The notes beneath the pieces were generated by a model. That model saw only the letters and a program-made list of their open reading frames with translations. It was not told where the DNA came from and made no database searches. The translations under genes were made by a program, and so were the position numbers. Shown here piece by piece: positions 34,040 through 36,527 of a DNA stretch of 36,527 bases. Positions within the stretch are counted from its first letter, which is position 1, and the number at the start of each line of letters is the position of its first letter. The DNA comes from Verrucomicrobiales bacterium (GTDB taxonomy: Bacteria > Verrucomicrobiota > Verrucomicrobiia > Limisphaerales > J093), in the NCBI GenBank assembly GCA_024233215.1, contig JACKPW010000034.1:1-36527 (forward strand), in the 5' to 3' direction.

Positions 34040-34321
34040 ATGGCAAAGCCCGCCCGCAAACCCAGCGAATCCCAACCGGCCGACGACGACCTTTCCTACG
34101 GGGAGGCGTTGGGCCGGCTGGAGTCCATTGTGGAAGCGATGGAAGCGGAGGATCTGCCGCTGGAAACCCTGCTGTCGCGCTACGAGGAGGGCCGGAAGCT
34201 GGTGGACCTCTGCCAGTCCCGCCTCGCCCACGCCGAGCTCCGCATCCAACAGCTTGAACGCACCGCCGACGGGGACCTGGCCACGAAGCCGGTCTCCCTG
34301 GACGACCCCGCAGACGCCTGA
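34040..34321 (+). CDS. xseB: Exodeoxyribonuclease VII small subunit
   Basis: Small subunit of exonuclease VII, which binds XseA and is needed for its processive single-stranded DNA degradation to oligonucleotides. The core is LSYGEALGRLESIVEAMEAE, DLPLETLLSRYEEGRKLVDL and CQSRLAHAELRIQQLE, two helices with all the conserved Leu, Glu and Gly positions. At 93 residues it is slightly long because of an extra Lys/Pro-rich N-terminus and an acidic tail. xseA is not in the window. It is followed by dxs after 14 nt, a common bacterial order from which ispA is here absent. Confidence 0.93.
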   Translation: MAKPARKPSESQPADDDLSYGEALGRLESIVEAMEAEDLPLETLLSRYEEGRKLVDLCQSRLAHAELRIQQLERTADGDLATKPVSLDDPADA

Positions 34322-34335
34322 CCTGAGGTCCGTTG

Positions 34336-36372
34336 ATGCCCGATTCCGAGAAAACCCAGTCCCCCAGCTCCATGAGCCGTTACCTCGACATGGTGGATGA
34401 CTCCTCGCACGTTAAGAAGCTCACCCCCGAGCAATGCCAGCAGCTCGCCGACGAAATCCGTCACGAACTGATCAATACCCTCTCCCGCAGCGGCGGCCAT
34501 CTGGGACCGAATCTGGGGGTGGTGGAATTGAGCATCGCGCTCCACCGGGTGTTTGAGACGCCGAAGGACAAGTTTGTCTGGGACGTCAGCCACCAGTGCT
34601 ACGTGCACAAGCTGCTCACCGGCCGCAAGGCGCGCTTCCACACAATCCGCCAGACCGACGGCCTGAACGGCTTCGCGCTCCGTTCCGAAAGCGAGCACGA
34701 CGCCTACGGCGCGGGCCACGCCGGCACGGCGATTTCCGCGGCGCTCGGCATGTGCGCCGCCCGGGACCAACGCGGCAGCGATGAGAACGTGGTCTGCGTC
34801 TTCGGCGACGCCGCCCTGACCAACGGCATTTCCTACGAGGGCCTGAACAACATTGCGCACACCACCAAGCGCTTCATCGGCATCCTCAATGACAACGAGT
34901 GGAGCATCGCCAAGAACGTCGGCGCCATTGCGGGCTACCTGAACCGGCTGATCACCAATCCCCGCTACGCCCGCTTTGAGAAGGACCTGCAAAAGTGGAT
35001 CCGTCGCATCCCCAAGGGCGACATGGCGATCAAGCTCGGCCGCAAGGCGGAGGAGGCCATCAAGGGCGCGGTGGCCGGCGTCTCCCTGGCCCCCACCGAA
35101 CGGGGGGAGGACGCCGATGGCCGCGGCGGTTTCGGCAGCAGCCTGATCTTCGAGGAACTCGGCCTGCGCTACCTCGGTCCGGTGGACGGCCACAATCTGG
35201 AACTGCTGGTCGAGTGCCTCGAATACGCGAAGGCCTGCGAGCAACCGGTGGTGCTGCACATCATCACCCAGAAAGGCAAGGGCTACGACGCCGCACTCAA
35301 GCACCCGGAGAAGTTCCACGGCACCGGCCCTTACGACGTTGAGACCGGCGACAGCGCCCCGGCCAAGCCCGGCACCCCGCCCGCGTATCAGGACGTGTTC
35401 GGGGACGCGATGGTCCAGCTCTGCCAGCGGGACACGACGCTTGTGGGGATCACCGCCGCGATGCCGACCGGCACCGGCCTCAAGGCGCTGGAGAAGGCGA
35501 TGCCCGGGCGGTACTACGATGTCGGCATTGCCGAGGAACACGCGGTGGTTTTCGCCGCCGGCATGGCCACCATGGGCTACCGGCCCGTCGTCGCCATCTA
35601 TTCCACGTTCCTGCAGCGCGCCTACGACTGCATCCTGCATGACGTCGCCCTGCAGGATCTGCCGGTCATTTTCTGCATGGACCGCGCCGGTCTCTCGGCC
35701 AACGACGGCCCCACGCACCACGGGCTCTTCGACATCGCCTATCTCCGCTGCGTGCCGAACATCATTGCCATGGCGCCGCGCAACGAGGACGAACTGGTGG
35801 ACATGATGTACACCGCCTCGCGCCAGGCCCATGCCTGCCTCATCCGCTATCCCCGCGGCACCGCCGAGGGCGTGCCGATCAAGGATCAACCCGCGTTGCT
35901 GGAGGTCGGCAAGGCCGAGGTGGTGCAGAGCTTTTCCAGCAAGGGCGGTCCGAAGGTTGCCCTGTTCGGACTGGGACCGATGTTCTCCCTGGCCCGGGAA
36001 GCCGGTGACATGCTGGCGAAGGAAGGCTGCGATGTGGCGCTGATCAACCCGCGGTTCACCAAACCGCTCGACGGTGCCACGCACGAGTTCTTCGGCCGGT
36101 TGGCGGACGTCGTCGTGACCTTCGAGGACCACGTCCTGCCCGGCGGTTACGGGTCGCTGGTCATGGAACACTTCGGTGATCTCGGTCTCAACCCGCGGGT
36201 GGTGCGCATTGGCTGGCCGGACCAGTTCATCGAACACGCCACCGGCGTGGGCCACTTGCGCCGGAAGTACGGGTTGACCGCCGAAGCCGCGGTGGCACGG
36301 GTGAAGTCCCTCCTGGCGGATGCCCGGACGCAGGCCGCCCCGCAGCGCACCCACGCCATCGGCGCGGCCTGA
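34336..36372 (+). CDS. dxs: 1-deoxy-D-xylulose-5-phosphate synthase (divergent type)
   Basis: Thiamine-diphosphate enzyme that joins pyruvate and glyceraldehyde 3-phosphate, the first step of the MEP isoprenoid pathway; cytoplasmic. The start at ATG 34336 has a TGAGG site 7 nt upstream; 678 residues is slightly long for the family (about 620-640). Signatures seen are SGGHLGPNLGVVELSIALHR, DVSHQCYVHKLLTG, YGAGHAGTAISAALGM, LNDNEWSIAKNVGAI, YLGPVDGHN, KGKGY, IAEEHAVVFAAGMA, YSTFLQRAYD and DRAGLSANDGPTHHG. Differences from the textbook sequence include GDAALTNG for GDGALTGG, DVSHQ for DVGHQ and HAGTA for HSSTS, so this is a diverged branch whose activity is inferred. It follows xseB by 14 nt and precedes a strong terminator. 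Confidence 0.92.
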   Translation: MPDSEKTQSPSSMSRYLDMVDDSSHVKKLTPEQCQQLADEIRHELINTLSRSGGHLGPNLGVVELSIALHRVFETPKDKFVWDVSHQCYVHKLLTGRKARFHTIRQTDGLNGFALRSESEHDAYGAGHAGTAISAALGMCAARDQRGSDENVVCVFGDAALTNGISYEGLNNIAHTTKRFIGILNDNEWSIAKNVGAIAGYLNRLITNPRYARFEKDLQKWIRRIPKGDMAIKLGRKAEEAIKGAVAGVSLAPTERGEDADGRGGFGSSLIFEELGLRYLGPVDGHNLELLVECLEYAKACEQPVVLHIITQKGKGYDAALKHPEKFHGTGPYDVETGDSAPAKPGTPPAYQDVFGDAMVQLCQRDTTLVGITAAMPTGTGLKALEKAMPGRYYDVGIAEEHAVVFAAGMATMGYRPVVAIYSTFLQRAYDCILHDVALQDLPVIFCMDRAGLSANDGPTHHGLFDIAYLRCVPNIIAMAPRNEDELVDMMYTASRQAHACLIRYPRGTAEGVPIKDQPALLEVGKAEVVQSFSSKGGPKVALFGLGPMFSLAREAGDMLAKEGCDVALINPRFTKPLDGATHEFFGRLADVVVTFEDHVLPGGYGSLVMEHFGDLGLNPRVVRIGWPDQFIEHATGVGHLRRKYGLTAEAAVARVKSLLADARTQAAPQRTHAIGAA

Positions 36373-36478
36373 GCGCGGGGAGCCCGGGTTCGTATACCCC
36401 CTGAAGTCGCGGTCGGGGCAATCGCAGACCGGCACTCCGCGTTTGCTCCTCATTCGGCCGGTGCCAACCCCACGAAAC

Positions 36479-36514
36479 CGGGCGCGGACCGAAGTCCGCG
36501 CCCGTTCCTCCTTT
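36479..36514 (+). terminator. Intrinsic terminator after dxs
   Basis: An 11-bp perfect stem cgggcgcggac/gtccgcgcccg (36479-36489 with 36494-36504) with loop cgaa, followed by ttcctcctttgctt, a pyrimidine-rich run with several Ts. It sits about 105 nt after the dxs stop. The T-run is interrupted, so efficiency is uncertain, but the stem is the strongest hairpin near any gene end here. Confidence 0.65.
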
Positions 36515-36527
36515 GCTTCAACCGAAC

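Noticed and set aside
32472..34373. 633-codon minus-strand frame opposite the GH-GT2 fusion
   Set aside because: It runs across three real genes on the other strand and has no recognisable domain.
34180..36453. 757-codon open frame on the minus strand opposite xseB/dxs
   Set aside because: It lies wholly antisense to a clear DXS gene; long antisense frames are expected in GC-rich DNA with G/C third positions. The translation is Arg/Gly/His/Val-rich with no family motif.

Overview
This is a GC-rich bacterial chromosome segment with no tRNA, rRNA, CRISPR array, phage gene or transposase that I could see. The gene content points to the Verrucomicrobiota, probably the Limisphaerales/Pedosphaera side. 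It includes many secreted proteins of unknown function, a Tat-exported aldo/keto reductase, UroD-superfamily proteins next to Gfo/Idh/MocA and glycoside hydrolase genes, a GH172 (DUF2961) protein, and intergenic decamer and palindromic repeats of a kind I associate with this group. The assignment rests on gene content and repeat style, not on a marker-gene tree.

Layout. 1-6.8 kb: a secreted unknown (minus), a Tat-signal aldo/keto reductase, an MtaA/CmuA-like UroD-family methyltransferase and a GntP-type permease (all plus), then a small exported GspC-like protein (minus). 6.8-11.2 kb, minus strand: a TIM-barrel sugar isomerase/epimerase-like protein, metF, and an 836-residue exported protein with LamG, gingipain-like (C25) and FnIII domains whose catalytic Cys position looks lost. 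11.7-16.7 kb, plus: a coiled-coil/TPR exported protein and a 1072-residue exported unknown. 16.7-18.45 kb is a patch of different composition: two small three-helix membrane proteins separated by imperfect palindromes that resemble integron attC sites, a 173-bp palindromic element with perfect 19-bp ends, and a truncated O-methyltransferase fragment. 18.45-22.7 kb: a transglutaminase-esterase fusion (minus), then nadC and birA overlapping by 4 nt (plus).

22.98-31.27 kb is a tight seven-gene run on the minus strand, read from right to left: hot-dog thioesterase, zinc-ribbon membrane protein, beta-propeller/alpha-helical exported protein, GH172 protein, UroD-family protein, Gfo/Idh/MocA oxidoreductase, and a clan GH-A (GH5-like) hydrolase. 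Four of the six junctions are ATGA or TGATG overlaps. I read this as a carbohydrate-processing operon and the most interesting part of the window. Divergent from it is an 887-residue fusion of a GH-A-type hydrolase domain to a GT2 glycosyltransferase with membrane segments. The window ends with xseB and dxs, closed by a clear intrinsic terminator.

Cofactor and one-carbon genes (metF, nadC, birA, dxs) are interspersed with the secreted and carbohydrate genes. Large antisense open frames opposite most genes are by-products of high GC and are not annotated. Family assignments come from motif reading, without database searches.
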